Source: an uncultured Bacteroides sp. (GTDB lineage Bacteria > Bacteroidota > Bacteroidia > Bacteroidales > Bacteroidaceae). Taken from it: a DNA stretch of 34,670 nt. Each line of letters opens with the position of its first letter. Position 1 is the stretch's first letter. A program made the translations under genes and the position numbers. This document shows positions 34,540 through 34,670 of the stretch, piece by piece. Under the pieces are notes generated by a model that saw only the letters and a program-made list of their open reading frames with translations, was not told the DNA's origin and made no database searches. The DNA is taken from positions 1 through 34,670 of the forward strand of contig CAMTPA010000031.1 of the NCBI GenBank assembly GCA_947074275.1. Direction: 5' to 3'.

Positions 34540-34583
34540 ATTTAACACATAGATTTAATAGTATAATAACAAATTCACAATTG

Positions 34584-34615
34584 CAAAGATAGAAACACAC
34601 AGATGCTATAACAAG
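34584..34615 (-). promoter_or_regulatory. Promoter of the susC-led mannan unit
   Basis: On the minus strand CTTG (34612-34615) and TATCTTTG (34584-34591) are 20 bp apart. The -33 element ends exactly where the adapter begins, so upstream regulatory sites for the locus regulator are missing from the contig. Confidence 0.65.
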
Positions 34616-34670
34616 AGATCGGAAGAGCGTCGTGTAGGGAAAGAGTGTTAAGATTAGAGTAGAGCTCGGT
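34616..34670 (-). other. Illumina TruSeq read-1 (i5 side) adapter, not genomic
   Basis: The end begins AGATCGGAAGAGCGTCGTGT, the read-through form of the read-1 adapter, then the 8-mer TAAGATTA, the reverse complement of what I recall as TruSeq index D506 (TAATCTTA), then a P5-like tail with two mismatches. It is library sequence and should be trimmed. Confidence 0.96.

Overview
The window is a 34.6-kb contig from a Bacteroidales bacterium, probably Bacteroides or a close relative. Signs of this are SusC/SusD pairs, a Rho with a long disordered insertion, a FeoA-FeoB fusion, promoters of the Bacteroidota type (TTTG, about 19-20 bp, TAnnTTTG), and few Shine-Dalgarno sites. The species cannot be told from sequence alone. 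Both ends (1-45 and 34616-34670) are Illumina TruSeq adapter with index sequence, so only about 46-34615 is genomic DNA.

Left region (46-2190): two plus-strand genes of accessory character, a GIY-YIG nuclease-like protein and a DUF4062 protein whose last residues resemble the SSB C-terminal tip. They end beside a short direct repeat and the terminator and 3' end of tRNA-Cys, as expected for an island inserted next to a tRNA gene. No integrase is in view.

Core region (2239-11516): tRNA-Cys, a small FeoB-associated Cys-rich peptide and a FeoA-FeoB iron transporter on the minus strand; then tilS, rho, ffh, tRNA-Asp and a thioredoxin-like gene on the plus strand. The divergent feoB/tilS spacer holds a striking array of 22-bp units arranged as a 50-bp near-perfect palindrome with flanking degenerate units.

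Right region (11513-34548): a complete beta-mannan/glucomannan utilisation locus, all on the minus strand. In transcription order: SusC, SusD, two surface-glycan-binding lipoproteins, a GH26 with a carbohydrate-binding-like domain nested in its catalytic domain, a second GH26, a GH130 mannosylglucose phosphorylase, a GPH-family symporter, an AGE-family (cellobiose 2-epimerase-like) epimerase, a GH3 beta-glucosidase, a ROK sugar kinase, a GH2 enzyme and a XylR-type AraC regulator. The inferred flow is: surface mannanase cuts mannan, SusCD imports oligosaccharides, periplasmic GH26/GH3/GH2 trim them, the symporter brings mannobiose into the cytoplasm, the epimerase makes Man-Glc, the phosphorylase yields Man-1-P and glucose, and the ROK kinase phosphorylates the hexose. 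The order GH26-GH130-transporter-epimerase matches the mannan pathway described for Bacteroides fragilis. Hairpin terminators and internal promoters divide the locus into about four transcription units.
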